A stretch of 64,000 bases of DNA from Streptomyces roseoviridis (lineage in GTDB: Bacteria > Actinomycetota > Actinomycetes > Streptomycetales > Streptomycetaceae): the NCBI RefSeq assembly GCF_039535235.1, contig NZ_BAAAWU010000001.1:2480001-2544000 (forward strand). The letters run 5' to 3'. Made by a program: the position numbers and the translations under genes. Shown piece after piece: positions 1-7,481 of this stretch. Every line of letters begins with the position of its first letter. Position 1 is the first letter of the stretch. The notes beneath the pieces were generated by a model. It was given only the letters and a program-made list of their open reading frames with translations, did no database searches and was not told the origin of the DNA.

Positions 1-1094
1 TACTCCCGGTAGATGTTGCGGGTGAAGAGGTTGCCGGCCGCGATGGACATGATGGCCGCGGGCACCAGGGCACCGATGCCGATGGCGGCGTACGCCACGC
101 CCGCGAACCAGTCCGGGAAGACGGCGTCGAACAGCTGGGGCACGACGGTGTTCGCGTTGGGCTTGCCGTTCTCACCGGTCAGCGGCGTCACCCCGGCCGC
201 GATGGCCATGTAGCCGAGCAGCGCGATCAGTCCGAGCAGCAGGCTGTAGACCGGCAGCGCGGCCATGTTCTTCTTGATCGCCTTGCGGCCCTGCGAGGCG
301 AGGATGCCGGTCACCATGTGCGGATAGAGGAAGAGCGCGAGCGCCGATCCCAACGCGATGGTCATGTACTGGAGCTGGCCGCCGCCGGAGAGCAGCAGAC
401 CGTCGGCGGGGTTGGGCGATTCCCCGAACTTCTCCTCCGCCGCACCGAAGATGCTCCCCCACCCGCCGAGCTTCGGCGGGATGTAGATCACCGCGACGAT
501 GATGACCAGGTACGTCAGGATGTCCTTGACGAACGCGATCAGCGCCGGGGCCCGCAGACCGGAGTGGTAGGTGTAGGCGGCGAGCACGAGGAAGGCGACC
601 GTGATCGGCCAGTGCCCGGCGATGCCCATCGAGCGCAGCACCGCCTCGATGCCCACCAGCTGCAGGGCGATGTACGGCATGGTGGCGACGATGCCGGTGA
701 CCGCGACGAGCAGCGCGAGCAGCCGCGAGCCGTGCCGGACGCGGACGAAGTCGGCCGGCGTGACCAGGCCGTGCCGGTGGGAGACCGACCACAGGCGCAG
801 CAGCACCAGGAAGACCAGCGGGTAGACGACGACCGTGTAGGGCAGGGCGAAGAAGCCCACGGCCCCGGCGCCGAACAGCAGGGCGGGGATGGCGACGAAG
901 GTGTACGCCGTGTACAGGTCGCCGCCGATCAGGAACCAGGTGATCCAGGCGCCGAAGCTACGGCCGCCCAGGCCCCACTCGTCCAGCGAGGCCAGCTCCT
1001 TGGGCCTGCGCCACCGGGAGGCGGCGAAACCCATCACGCTCACCAGGAGGAACAGCGAGACGAAGACGACGATCTCGGTGATGTGCTCGCTCAT
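1..1094 (-). CDS. Sodium:solute symporter (SSS family), monocarboxylate-permease type, partial
   Basis: The gene runs leftward off the window, so about 364 N-terminal residues are visible and the C-terminus is missing. The visible part is a chain of hydrophobic segments and carries WGLGGRSFG near residue 38, then GGDLYTAYTF and LWSVSHRHG. These are shared almost word for word with the complete symporter at 5505-7127, so the two are paralogues. The SSS family couples sodium (or proton) entry to uptake of solutes; members preceded by a DUF3311 gene are usually annotated as monocarboxylate (pyruvate, lactate, acetate) permeases. The ATG at 1094 overlaps the stop of the DUF3311 gene by four bases. 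This makes it the last visible gene of a five-gene leftward operon. The substrate is inferred only from the family and the neighbours. Confidence 0.93.
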   Translation of the reverse strand, partial: MSEHITEIVVFVSLFLLVSVMGFAASRWRRPKELASLDEWGLGGRSFGAWITWFLIGGDLYTAYTFVAIPALLFGAGAVGFFALPYTVVVYPLVFLVLLRLWSVSHRHGLVTPADFVRVRHGSRLLALLVAVTGIVATMPYIALQLVGIEAVLRSMGIAGHWPITVAFLVLAAYTYHSGLRAPALIAFVKDILTYLVIIVAVIYIPPKLGGWGSIFGAAEEKFGESPNPADGLLLSGGGQLQYMTIALGSALALFLYPHMVTGILASQGRKAIKKNMAALPVYSLLLGLIALLGYMAIAAGVTPLTGENGKPNANTVVPQLFDAVFPDWFAGVAYAAIGIGALVPAAIMSIAAGNLFTRNIYRE

Positions 1095-1348
1095 CTCTTC
1101 CCCTTGGTCAGCTGGTAGACGGCGGTGGTCGCCGCCATGCTCAGCACGCCGAAGACGAGCTGGATCCAGTAGAAGGCGGGGAAGCCGAACAGACGCGGCT
1201 CATCGTGGTTGTACAGGAACGGGATCAGCGGAACCACGACGGCCACCAGCAGGATCCAGTGCCACCGACTGCGCTCCGAAGGGGGCGCGACGGTCGTGTC
1301 TTCCTTTTCCGGCGTTGACAAGGACTCTCTTCCTCTCCACGACTTCAT
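1091..1348 (-). CDS. DUF3311 small membrane protein, symporter partner
   Basis: An 85-residue protein with a charged N-terminus and two predicted membrane segments: WILLVAVVVPLIPFLYN at about 31-47, and FYWIQLVFGVLSMAATTAVY at about 59-78. The pattern FPAFYWIQLVFG matches the DUF3311 family, which almost always sits directly before an SSS symporter gene and is thought to act as a small accessory subunit. The start overlaps the Nramp stop by four bases and the stop overlaps the symporter start by four bases, so all three are probably translationally coupled. The same two-gene module recurs on the opposite strand at 5248-7127, where the DUF3311 protein ends in the equivalent FFYWYQMLW segment. 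Confidence 0.9.
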   Translation of the reverse strand: MKSWRGRESLSTPEKEDTTVAPPSERSRWHWILLVAVVVPLIPFLYNHDEPRLFGFPAFYWIQLVFGVLSMAATTAVYQLTKGKR

Positions 1349-2601
1349 CCCACGACGACCAGCGCGATGAGAGCCAGGTTCAGTACCGTGATCACCACGG
1401 TGGCCCCGTACGCGGCCACCGTGGTGATCCGGCGGTTGACCAACTCCCCCATGAGGTCGGCCCGACGGGCGAAGCCGGCCAGCGGCCACAGCGCGAACGG
1501 AATGCCGAAGCTGAGGACCACTTGGGAGAGTACGAGTGCGAACCCGGGCTCGACCCCGGTGGCGAGCACCGCGAAGGCGGGCACCAGAGTGACTCCCCGG
1601 CGGACCATGACCGAGGTACGGCGGCCCAGGAAGCCCTCGAAGATGACCGCGCCCGCGTAGTTGCCCACGGCGGTGGAGGCGAACCCCGAGGCGAGCAGCG
1701 CCAGGGCGAAGATCACCGCCAGGGGCGTGCCCAGTTCGCGGGCGAAGCCGTCGTAGGCGCCCTGCAGGCTCTCGGCGTCCGCCGGTGTCAGCGTGGCGGC
1801 CGCGGCCACCAGCATCGACAGGTTGACGAGTCCGGCGAGCCCCATGGCGATGACGATGTCGAGCCGGGTGGCGCTCACCAGGGAGCGCCGCCGCGCGGGG
1901 TCCTGGAGCGCGGCGCCGTGGCGGTCGCGTACCAGGGCACCGTGCAGGTATATCGCGTGCGGCATCACGGTGGCGCCCAGGATGCCGACGGCGAGCAGCA
2001 CCGTGTCGGTGCCGGCCAGGCGTGGGACGACGCCGGCCGCGAGCGCGCCGAGGTCGGGTCCGGACACGATCGCGCTGTAGCAGAACCCGCCGACGACGAC
2101 GAGCAGCATCCCCGCGATCACGGCCTGGAAGCGCTGGTAGCCGCCGCGTTGCTGGAGGACCAGGACGACCCACGAGACGAGGCCGGTGACGGCGCCGCCC
2201 AGGATCAGCGGCATGTCGAAGAGCAGGCCGAGGGCGACCGCGCCACCGATCAGTTCCGCGAGATCGGTGGCGACGGCGACCAGTTCCGCCTGGGCCCACA
2301 GGCCGAGGGCCACGGGGCGGCGGAAGCGCGTTCTGCACAGTTCCGCGAGGGTGGCGCCGGTGGCGATGGTGACCTTCGCCGCGAGGTACTGCACGAGCAT
2401 CGCGATGACGTTCGCCACCACCACGACCCAGACGAGCAGGTAGGCGTAGCGCCCGCCCGACGTCACGTTCGTGGCGACGTTCCCCGGGTCGACGTAGGCC
2501 ACGGCCGCGACGAAGGCCGGCCCGAGCAGCAGCAGCGGCGAGGGGGCCCCCGGCGTGCGGGGCCGGGCGGCCTCCCTGACCGACTCACCCTTGTGCCTCA
2601 T
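1345..2601 (-). CDS. mntH: Nramp-family divalent metal transporter (MntH-like)
   Basis: A 418-residue polytopic membrane protein. Near residue 38 it has DPGN in the first membrane helix. Near the middle it has ATVMPHAIYLHG, the MPH motif of the sixth helix. Together these build the metal site that carries manganese, ferrous iron and related ions with protons in Nramp transporters. The length fits the family. The ATG at 2601 overlaps the stop of the AEC permease by four bases and the stop overlaps the DUF3311 start by four bases, so it lies inside a tight operon with carboxylate-type transporters. That is an unusual place for an MntH homologue. The gene symbol reflects family membership; metal preference is not shown by the sequence. 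Confidence 0.9.
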   Translation of the reverse strand: MRHKGESVREAARPRTPGAPSPLLLLGPAFVAAVAYVDPGNVATNVTSGGRYAYLLVWVVVVANVIAMLVQYLAAKVTIATGATLAELCRTRFRRPVALGLWAQAELVAVATDLAELIGGAVALGLLFDMPLILGGAVTGLVSWVVLVLQQRGGYQRFQAVIAGMLLVVVGGFCYSAIVSGPDLGALAAGVVPRLAGTDTVLLAVGILGATVMPHAIYLHGALVRDRHGAALQDPARRRSLVSATRLDIVIAMGLAGLVNLSMLVAAAATLTPADAESLQGAYDGFARELGTPLAVIFALALLASGFASTAVGNYAGAVIFEGFLGRRTSVMVRRGVTLVPAFAVLATGVEPGFALVLSQVVLSFGIPFALWPLAGFARRADLMGELVNRRITTVAAYGATVVITVLNLALIALVVVG

Positions 2602-3587
2602 GGTTCGACGACACCGATCCAGAGCGCCAGCGTGACGACGGCCACGGCGGTGGAGACGACGACCGCGGCCGCGGACTCCTGCACGTACGTGCGGGCCTGC
2701 TGGGCCAGCACGTAGGCGGTCGCCGCGTTGGGCATGGCGGCGAGGATGACGCTCGCGGCGGCCCACAGCGGGGGCATCGGGAACACCACGGTGACCAGGA
2801 ACAGCGCCAGCAGGGGCATGCCCACGGTCTTGATGACGACCGCGAAGCCCACCTCGGCCACGCCGACCGACCCGTCGCGCATCCCGCTCACCGCCTTGCG
2901 CAGGGTCAGGCCCACCGCGAAGAGGGCGCCCGGCGCGGCCGCGCCGCCCAGCAGATCGATCGTGTCGTGCACCGGCCGGGCCAGGCCGAGGCCCGAGAGC
3001 GAGAAGGCGAGGCCCGCGACCACCGACAGGAAGACGGGGTTGAGCAGGACCTTCTTGGCGATCTCCCGCCCGATCGCGGGCCGGTCGGTGCTCAGCATGG
3101 CACCCGGGCCGTCCTTGCGCGGCGCCTTGGCGTCGAGCAGGGTGTGGACGGCCGGATAGCAGACCATGTTGAACATGTTGTGGATCAGCTGGCCGATGGC
3201 GGCCGGGAGTGCCGCCTGCGGCCCGAGGGCCGCGAGCAGCAGGGGCACTCCCATGTACGCGACGTTCCCGTAGCCCGCCATCAGTCCGAGGGTGAAGGCG
3301 ACCTTGGTGTCCCGCCGGAAGATCCCGCGGGCACCTGCCATGGCGACGAGATAGGACACCACGATCGACACCAGGGCCACCGCGACGAACTGCCAGGGCA
3401 CCCCTTCGGACAGGTCCGCCTTCGCCACCGCGAGGAAGAGCAGGGCCGGCAGGGCGATCCAGTAGACGAAGTCGTTGACCGCCTGTGCCGTGTTTCCTTG
3501 GAACACCCTGAACGCGCTCGCGCCGTAGCCGATCGCCACGATGGCGAACAGCGGCACGATCGCGTTCAGGATCGCGCTCAGTTCCAC
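2598..3587 (-). CDS. AEC (auxin efflux carrier) family permease
   Basis: A 329-residue protein made almost entirely of membrane helices, beginning MELSAILNAIVPLFAIVAIG, with the family's two-repeat hydrophobic layout. AEC members include the malonate permease MdcF, malate transporters and plant auxin carriers, so an organic-anion substrate is likely. The start is GTG at 3587, seven bases after the stop of the upstream DRE-TIM enzyme gene; no other start fits the hydrophobic N-terminus. The stop overlaps the Nramp ATG. The placement directly behind an enzyme that probably makes or cleaves a hydroxy-carboxylic acid suggests this carrier moves that enzyme's substrate or product, but the direction of transport cannot be read from sequence. 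Confidence 0.87.
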   Translation of the reverse strand: MELSAILNAIVPLFAIVAIGYGASAFRVFQGNTAQAVNDFVYWIALPALLFLAVAKADLSEGVPWQFVAVALVSIVVSYLVAMAGARGIFRRDTKVAFTLGLMAGYGNVAYMGVPLLLAALGPQAALPAAIGQLIHNMFNMVCYPAVHTLLDAKAPRKDGPGAMLSTDRPAIGREIAKKVLLNPVFLSVVAGLAFSLSGLGLARPVHDTIDLLGGAAAPGALFAVGLTLRKAVSGMRDGSVGVAEVGFAVVIKTVGMPLLALFLVTVVFPMPPLWAAASVILAAMPNAATAYVLAQQARTYVQESAAAVVVSTAVAVVTLALWIGVVEP

Positions 3588-3594
3588 TGGGTCA

Positions 3595-4887
3595 TCAGCC
3601 CTCGGACCGGACCACGGCCTTGGCGCGGGCCGTCGCCGCGTCGGAGGCGGAGCCCTGCTCCTGGAGGACCTCCAGGGCGGTCGTCTGGACGTCGTCGAGC
3701 CGGACGAAGTCCGCGTAGAACTCGTGGACCTGGCGGACGAGTTCCTCGAAGTGGGCGCGCTTGCGCTCGTAGAGGTCCTTCTCCATGTAGTTCTTGATCC
3801 GGTCGCAGACCGCCGCGAGGAACTTCTCGTCCGAGGTGATCTCCTCGGGCATTCCGGCGTTCCCGAGGATCTGGCCGACGGTCACCGGGAAGAGGCCGAT
3901 CGGGTTGAGGAAGTACTCGACCTCGCGGGTCACGCCGAGGTAGTCGGGCACGTTGACGATGCCGGCGTTCTCGGTCTGGGTGAGCAGGCCGCTGATCGGA
4001 CGGTAGACGTTGGGCAGGGCCATGAAGACCCGCTCCGCCAGGTGCGCGACCTCCGAGAGCTTCTTGCTGTCGAGGGTGCGGCCGCCGACGGTGATCCGGC
4101 GGTCGGCGAAGATGTGGCTCATCACCTCGACGTTGGCGAGGCCGGCCCGGTTGCCGAAGCCCGCGACGCCGCCCTCGACCATGCTGAAGCCGTTGAAGAC
4201 GGAGGCGAGGGAGTTGGCGAGGCCGAGTCCGATGTCGTCGTGGGCGTGGAGGTAGAAGGTGACGTCCGGGTTGTCGCGGACCAGGTTGGCGGCGAGGATC
4301 CCGGTGGCGTGGGGCAGCAGCGTGCCGATGGAGTCGTTGACGCGCACCAGATTGATGCCGAGCCGGCGCACCCGCTCGATCTGCTCGTTGATGAACGCAT
4401 AGCGCTCTTCGTCGATCTCGTGCGAGAAGGCATTGAGAATGCTGGACCGGAAGGATCCGACGCCGATGCTGGTCAGCTTCTCGTGAGCACGTTCGAGGAG
4501 TCGTTCCTCCTGCTTGTACTCGACCATTCCGAGCGAGACCTGGATGCGCGAGAGGTATTCACGCGGCACGACCTTGAGCGCCTCGGAGAGCGGTTCCCAG
4601 GTCTTGAGCGTCAGGTTGAAGACGAACTGGGTGTCCTCCGGTATGCGGCCGAGGAGGTACTTCGAATCGAGAACGCGTCGCAGAAAGGCCGGCTCGGTGA
4701 GTCCGGAGCCCAGGTCGATATCGCGGATTCCTGCGTTCGCCAGCGCCTCGATCAACTGTAACTTGAGGTCGTCGTCAGCGCCGAAGAGAGCCCTTTCACC
4801 GCCCTCTCGCATGGTTTCGTCAGAAAGTCCCGTGAGGTTGAAGTCGGAGTATCGCGGCTGGTGGTCGGCGGGCATGTGCAGAGCCAT
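3595..4887 (-). CDS. DRE-TIM metallolyase of the Claisen-condensing type (isopropylmalate/homocitrate/citramalate synthase-like)
   Basis: A 430-residue protein. Residues 26-31 read MREGGE and are followed ten residues later by K42, a variant of the family signature L-R-[DE]-G-x-Q-x10-K. HAHDDIG at 214-220 matches the second signature, with H214 and H216 as expected metal ligands. GFGNRAGLANVEV near 243-255 corresponds to the G-x-G-x-R-x-G-N segment. Family members condense acetyl-CoA with 2-oxo acids or cleave HMG-CoA-like substrates. The C-terminal LeuA allosteric domain is absent at this length, so it is not an ordinary leucine-pathway LeuA. The ATG at 4887 has AGAGGGG upstream. It is first in a five-gene operon with four transporters. 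A hydroxy-acid synthase or lyase is likely; the exact reaction is unknown. Confidence 0.85.
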   Translation of the reverse strand: MALHMPADHQPRYSDFNLTGLSDETMREGGERALFGADDDLKLQLIEALANAGIRDIDLGSGLTEPAFLRRVLDSKYLLGRIPEDTQFVFNLTLKTWEPLSEALKVVPREYLSRIQVSLGMVEYKQEERLLERAHEKLTSIGVGSFRSSILNAFSHEIDEERYAFINEQIERVRRLGINLVRVNDSIGTLLPHATGILAANLVRDNPDVTFYLHAHDDIGLGLANSLASVFNGFSMVEGGVAGFGNRAGLANVEVMSHIFADRRITVGGRTLDSKKLSEVAHLAERVFMALPNVYRPISGLLTQTENAGIVNVPDYLGVTREVEYFLNPIGLFPVTVGQILGNAGMPEEITSDEKFLAAVCDRIKNYMEKDLYERKRAHFEELVRQVHEFYADFVRLDDVQTTALEVLQEQGSASDAATARAKAVVRSEG

Positions 4888-5022
4888 GAACGAGGTTCCC
4901 CTCTGTGAGATCGCGCTGCGTTTCCATCCACTGAGCTGAGCCTTCGGAGCCGGGCCGGCACCGAAGATTTTCCGCCATACAGAACTCACTTTTTGACCGG
5001 CGAAGTTCTCGCCGCCGATGGA

Positions 5023-5051
5023 CGCTAACGAGCCTGCTCTCAGCCAGTCAA
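5023..5051 (-). promoter_or_regulatory. Promoter of the leftward DRE-TIM operon
   Basis: On the minus strand TTGACT (5051-5046) and TTAGCG (5028-5023) are separated by exactly 17 bases. This is a good housekeeping-type promoter placed about 135 bases upstream of the ATG at 4887. Nothing else in the 4888-5022 leader stood out. Confidence 0.55.
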
Positions 5052-5160
5052 CCCCCTTCCCGGCATGCGAACGACCCTCTCGGAAAACCCTCTTGACAAA
5101 ACTCGCCGCATACGCAAAGAACCGAAGTCGCAGGCAGCGCGAGCGGACAAAGTGATCATT

Positions 5161-5187
5161 CGGTGTGAGCGCTTGCGCTACGCACCG
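5161..5187. promoter_or_regulatory. 27-bp near-palindrome, probable operator
   Basis: AGCGC (5168-5172) and GCGCT (5175-5179) are perfect inverted arms around TT. Outer arms CGGTG (5161-5165) and CACCG (5183-5187) extend the symmetry with a one-base offset. The element sits between the divergent operons, 60 bases before the rightward ATG at 5248, as expected for a repressor or activator site. No regulator gene lies beside it in this window. Confidence 0.5.
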
Positions 5188-5247
5188 GTAACCTGCCAAA
5201 TTTCGTCCACCCCTGCACACGTCACAGAGAGAATGGGAGCCGCGGAA

Positions 5248-5508
5248 ATGTCCGCTCCGTCCGAAAACGGAAATCCGGGACCCAGGTTCACGGTGAGACG
5301 TCTCTTGGCCATCTTCTGCCTGGCCGCCCCGTTCGCCGGGATCCTCTGGGTGAGTTCGTACGCGCGCATCACGCCGACCCTGCTCGGCATCCCGTTCTTC
5401 TACTGGTACCAGATGCTCTGGATTCCGGTCGCCGCCGGGCTCACCGCCCTGGCCCTCGTACTGCTGCGCCGTGACCGGCGGACCGACAGCGAAGGAACGC
5501 CGCGATGA
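5248..5508 (+). CDS. DUF3311 small membrane protein, symporter partner
   Basis: An 86-residue protein with two membrane segments: LLAIFCLAAPFAGILWVSSY at roughly 20-39, and FFYWYQMLWIPVAAGLTALA at roughly 50-69. It has a basic tail ending RRDRRTD. The ATG at 5248 was chosen because GGGAG lies eight bases upstream; the reading frame is open further upstream but lacks a credible ribosome site there. The stop overlaps the ATG of the next symporter by four bases (ATGA). It is the counterpart of the DUF3311 gene at 1091-1348 in the divergent operon and most likely forms a unit with the symporter. Confidence 0.88.
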   Translation: MSAPSENGNPGPRFTVRRLLAIFCLAAPFAGILWVSSYARITPTLLGIPFFYWYQMLWIPVAAGLTALALVLLRRDRRTDSEGTPR

Positions 5509-7127
5509 CCCAAGGGATAAACGGCGTCGCGCTCGCGGTTTTCGGATTGCTCTTCGCTCTCGTAACGGTCATGGGTTTCCTGGCGGCCCGGTGGCGCCGC
5601 GTGGAGAACGCGAACAACCTCGACGAGTGGGGCCTGGGCGGGCGGAGCTTCGGCACCTGGATCACCTGGTTCCTGCTCGGCGGCGACCTCTACACCGCGT
5701 ACACCTTCGTCGCCATTCCGGCGGCCATCTACGCGGCCGGGGCGGCCGGCTTCTTCGCCATCCCGTACTCGATCCTCGCCTTCCCGGTGGCCTTCGTCTT
5801 CCTGCCCCGCCTGTGGTCGGTCTCCCACCGCAAGGGCTATGTCACCGCCTCCGACTTCGTGCGCGGGCGCTTCGGCTCCAAGGGCCTCTCGCTGGCCGTC
5901 GCGCTCACCGGCATCCTCGCCACGATGCCGTACGTCGCCCTGCAGCTGGTGGGCATCCAGGCCGTCCTGGACGTCATGGGCGTCGGCGGCGACGCGCACA
6001 CCCACTGGTTCGTCAAGGACCTGCCCCTGCTGATCGCCTTCGGCGTGCTGGCCGCCTACACCTACTCGTCCGGGCTCCGCGCCCCGGCACTGATCGCCTT
6101 CGTGAAGGACGTGCTCATCTACGTCGTCATCGTGGTCGCGGTCATCTACATCCCCATCAAGCTCGGCGGCTTCGCCGAGATCTTCGACAAGGCGGAGGCC
6201 GCCTTCGGCCAGCCCAACCCCGCGACCGGCAAGCCCCGCGGCCAGCTGGTGACCGCACCGCAGAGCCAGTGGGCCTATGCCACCCTGGCGCTGGGCTCGG
6301 CGCTCGCGCTGTTCATGTATCCGCACTCCATCACGGCCACCCTCTCCTCGCGCGGACGCGAGGTGATCCGCCGCAACGCGACGATCCTGCCGCTGTACTC
6401 GGTGCTCCTCGGCTTCCTCGCCCTGCTCGGCTTCATGGCGATCGCCGCCGGCGTCAGCGTGACCAACCCCCAGCTGGCCATCCCCCAGCTCTTCGAGGAC
6501 ATGTTCCCCGACTGGTTCGCCGGTCTGGCCTTCGCCGCCATCGGCATCGGCGCCCTGGTCCCGGCCGCGATCATGTCCATCGGCGCGGCGAACCTGTTCA
6601 CGCGCAACGTCTACAAGGACTTCCTCAAGCCGGACGCCACCCCCGAGCAGGAGCACAAGGTCTCCAAGATCGCCTCGCTCCTGGTGAAGGTCGGCGCGCT
6701 GGTCTTCATCCTCACCATGGACAAGTCCGTCGCGATCAACTTCCAGCTCCTCGGCGGGATCTGGATGCTCCAGACGATGCCCGCGCTGGTGCTCGGCCTG
6801 TTCACCCGCTGGTTCCACCGCTGGGCGCTGGTGGCGGGCTGGGCCGCCGGCATGATCTACGGCACGGTGGCGGCGTACGGAGTCGCCAGCCCGACCCAGA
6901 AGCACTTCGGCGGCTCCGCCGCCGCGATCCCGGGCATCGGCGAGATCGGCTACATCGGCCTCACCGCCTTCGTCCTCAACCTCCTCGTCACCGTCGTCCT
7001 CACCGTCGTCCTCAAGGCCGTCAAGGCCCCCGAGGGCGTCGACGAGACGGAGCCCGGCGACTACACCGCCGACGCGGGCGACAAGGGCGTCGTGACCGAG
7101 CTGCCGAAGGTGGGCGCCGGACACTGA
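5505..7127 (+). CDS. mctP: Sodium:solute symporter, monocarboxylate permease type (MctP-like)
   Basis: A complete 540-residue SSS-family membrane transporter. It carries WGLGGRSFGTW near residue 43, GGDLYTAYTFVAIPA, then LWSVSHRKGYVTASDFVR and a chain of further hydrophobic helices, and ends in an acidic cytoplasmic tail. Bacterial homologues encoded after a DUF3311 gene take up pyruvate, lactate, acetate or related monocarboxylates with sodium or protons. The ATG overlaps the DUF3311 stop. The truncated symporter at the left window edge is a close paralogue, so the locus carries two such systems facing away from each other. Expression is probably driven from the shared 4888-5247 intergenic region. 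The gene symbol is by family resemblance; substrate is inferred. Confidence 0.92.
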   Translation: MTQGINGVALAVFGLLFALVTVMGFLAARWRRVENANNLDEWGLGGRSFGTWITWFLLGGDLYTAYTFVAIPAAIYAAGAAGFFAIPYSILAFPVAFVFLPRLWSVSHRKGYVTASDFVRGRFGSKGLSLAVALTGILATMPYVALQLVGIQAVLDVMGVGGDAHTHWFVKDLPLLIAFGVLAAYTYSSGLRAPALIAFVKDVLIYVVIVVAVIYIPIKLGGFAEIFDKAEAAFGQPNPATGKPRGQLVTAPQSQWAYATLALGSALALFMYPHSITATLSSRGREVIRRNATILPLYSVLLGFLALLGFMAIAAGVSVTNPQLAIPQLFEDMFPDWFAGLAFAAIGIGALVPAAIMSIGAANLFTRNVYKDFLKPDATPEQEHKVSKIASLLVKVGALVFILTMDKSVAINFQLLGGIWMLQTMPALVLGLFTRWFHRWALVAGWAAGMIYGTVAAYGVASPTQKHFGGSAAAIPGIGEIGYIGLTAFVLNLLVTVVLTVVLKAVKAPEGVDETEPGDYTADAGDKGVVTELPKVGAGH

Positions 7128-7148
7128 CCCGGGGCGCGCAGTCGGGTC

Positions 7149-7227
7149 GTACGACGCACACCGTTGCAGGACTTGGGACGTACGACACAACATGTGGGGG
7201 GTGCCACGAGCGGCGCCCCCCACATGT
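7149..7227 (+). promoter_or_regulatory. nrd upstream region: spaced GTACGAC repeats and a 16-bp hairpin
   Basis: GTACGAC occurs at 7149-7155 and again at 7180-7186, exactly 31 bases apart. Directly after, 7190-7205 and 7212-7227 form a 16-base-pair inverted repeat (ACATGTGGGGGG with its complement, one G-T wobble) around a six-base loop. Three-turn spacing of similar boxes is known for NrdR, the ribonucleotide reductase repressor, so these may be NrdR sites. The match to the NrdR consensus is partial. No clear -10/-35 pair was assigned. Confidence 0.45.
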
Positions 7228-7228
7228 A

Positions 7229-7346
7229 TGCTCGTGCTCGCTGTCGCCGCAGGGGAATCCGGTGGAAATCCGGAACTGTCCCGCAACGGTGTACTTCCTG
7301 CGCTTCCGTACGAAGTGAGTCCGAAGACCTGCCGACAGTGCGCCCG
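7229..7346 (+). promoter_or_regulatory. Cobalamin (vitamin B12) riboswitch
   Basis: The 5' leader contains the conserved cobalamin-aptamer blocks in order. GGGAATCCGGTGGAAATCC is followed by CTGTCCCGCAACGGT, and later by AGTCCGAAGACCTGCCGACA. Downstream GC-rich inverted repeats before the nrdA start could form the expression platform. In Streptomyces a B12 riboswitch is known to repress the class Ia nrdABS operon when cobalamin allows the B12-dependent class II enzyme to work. That matches the gene order here. Confidence 0.92.
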
Positions 7347-7481
7347 GTCCGTACGTTCCGGGTGCCACAGACGTCCGGGCCTCGCGGAGTGGGCCGGTGG
7401 TCGCGGCGCCGCCGTGCCTGCGGCGCGCCGCCTTCCGCCTCCCCCGTGCTGCCCCGAGCCGAGCCGAGGGAGAGCCCCACC

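Noticed and set aside
318..1118. Long open frames on the opposite strand of the transporter and many other genes
   Set aside because: They are the usual GC-rich shadow frames, rich in Arg, Pro and His, with no domain and no ribosome site.
5093..5122. TTGACA as -35 of the rightward DUF3311-symporter operon
   Set aside because: The hexamer is perfect but no acceptable -10 appears at 16-19 bases; the nearest choices are poor.
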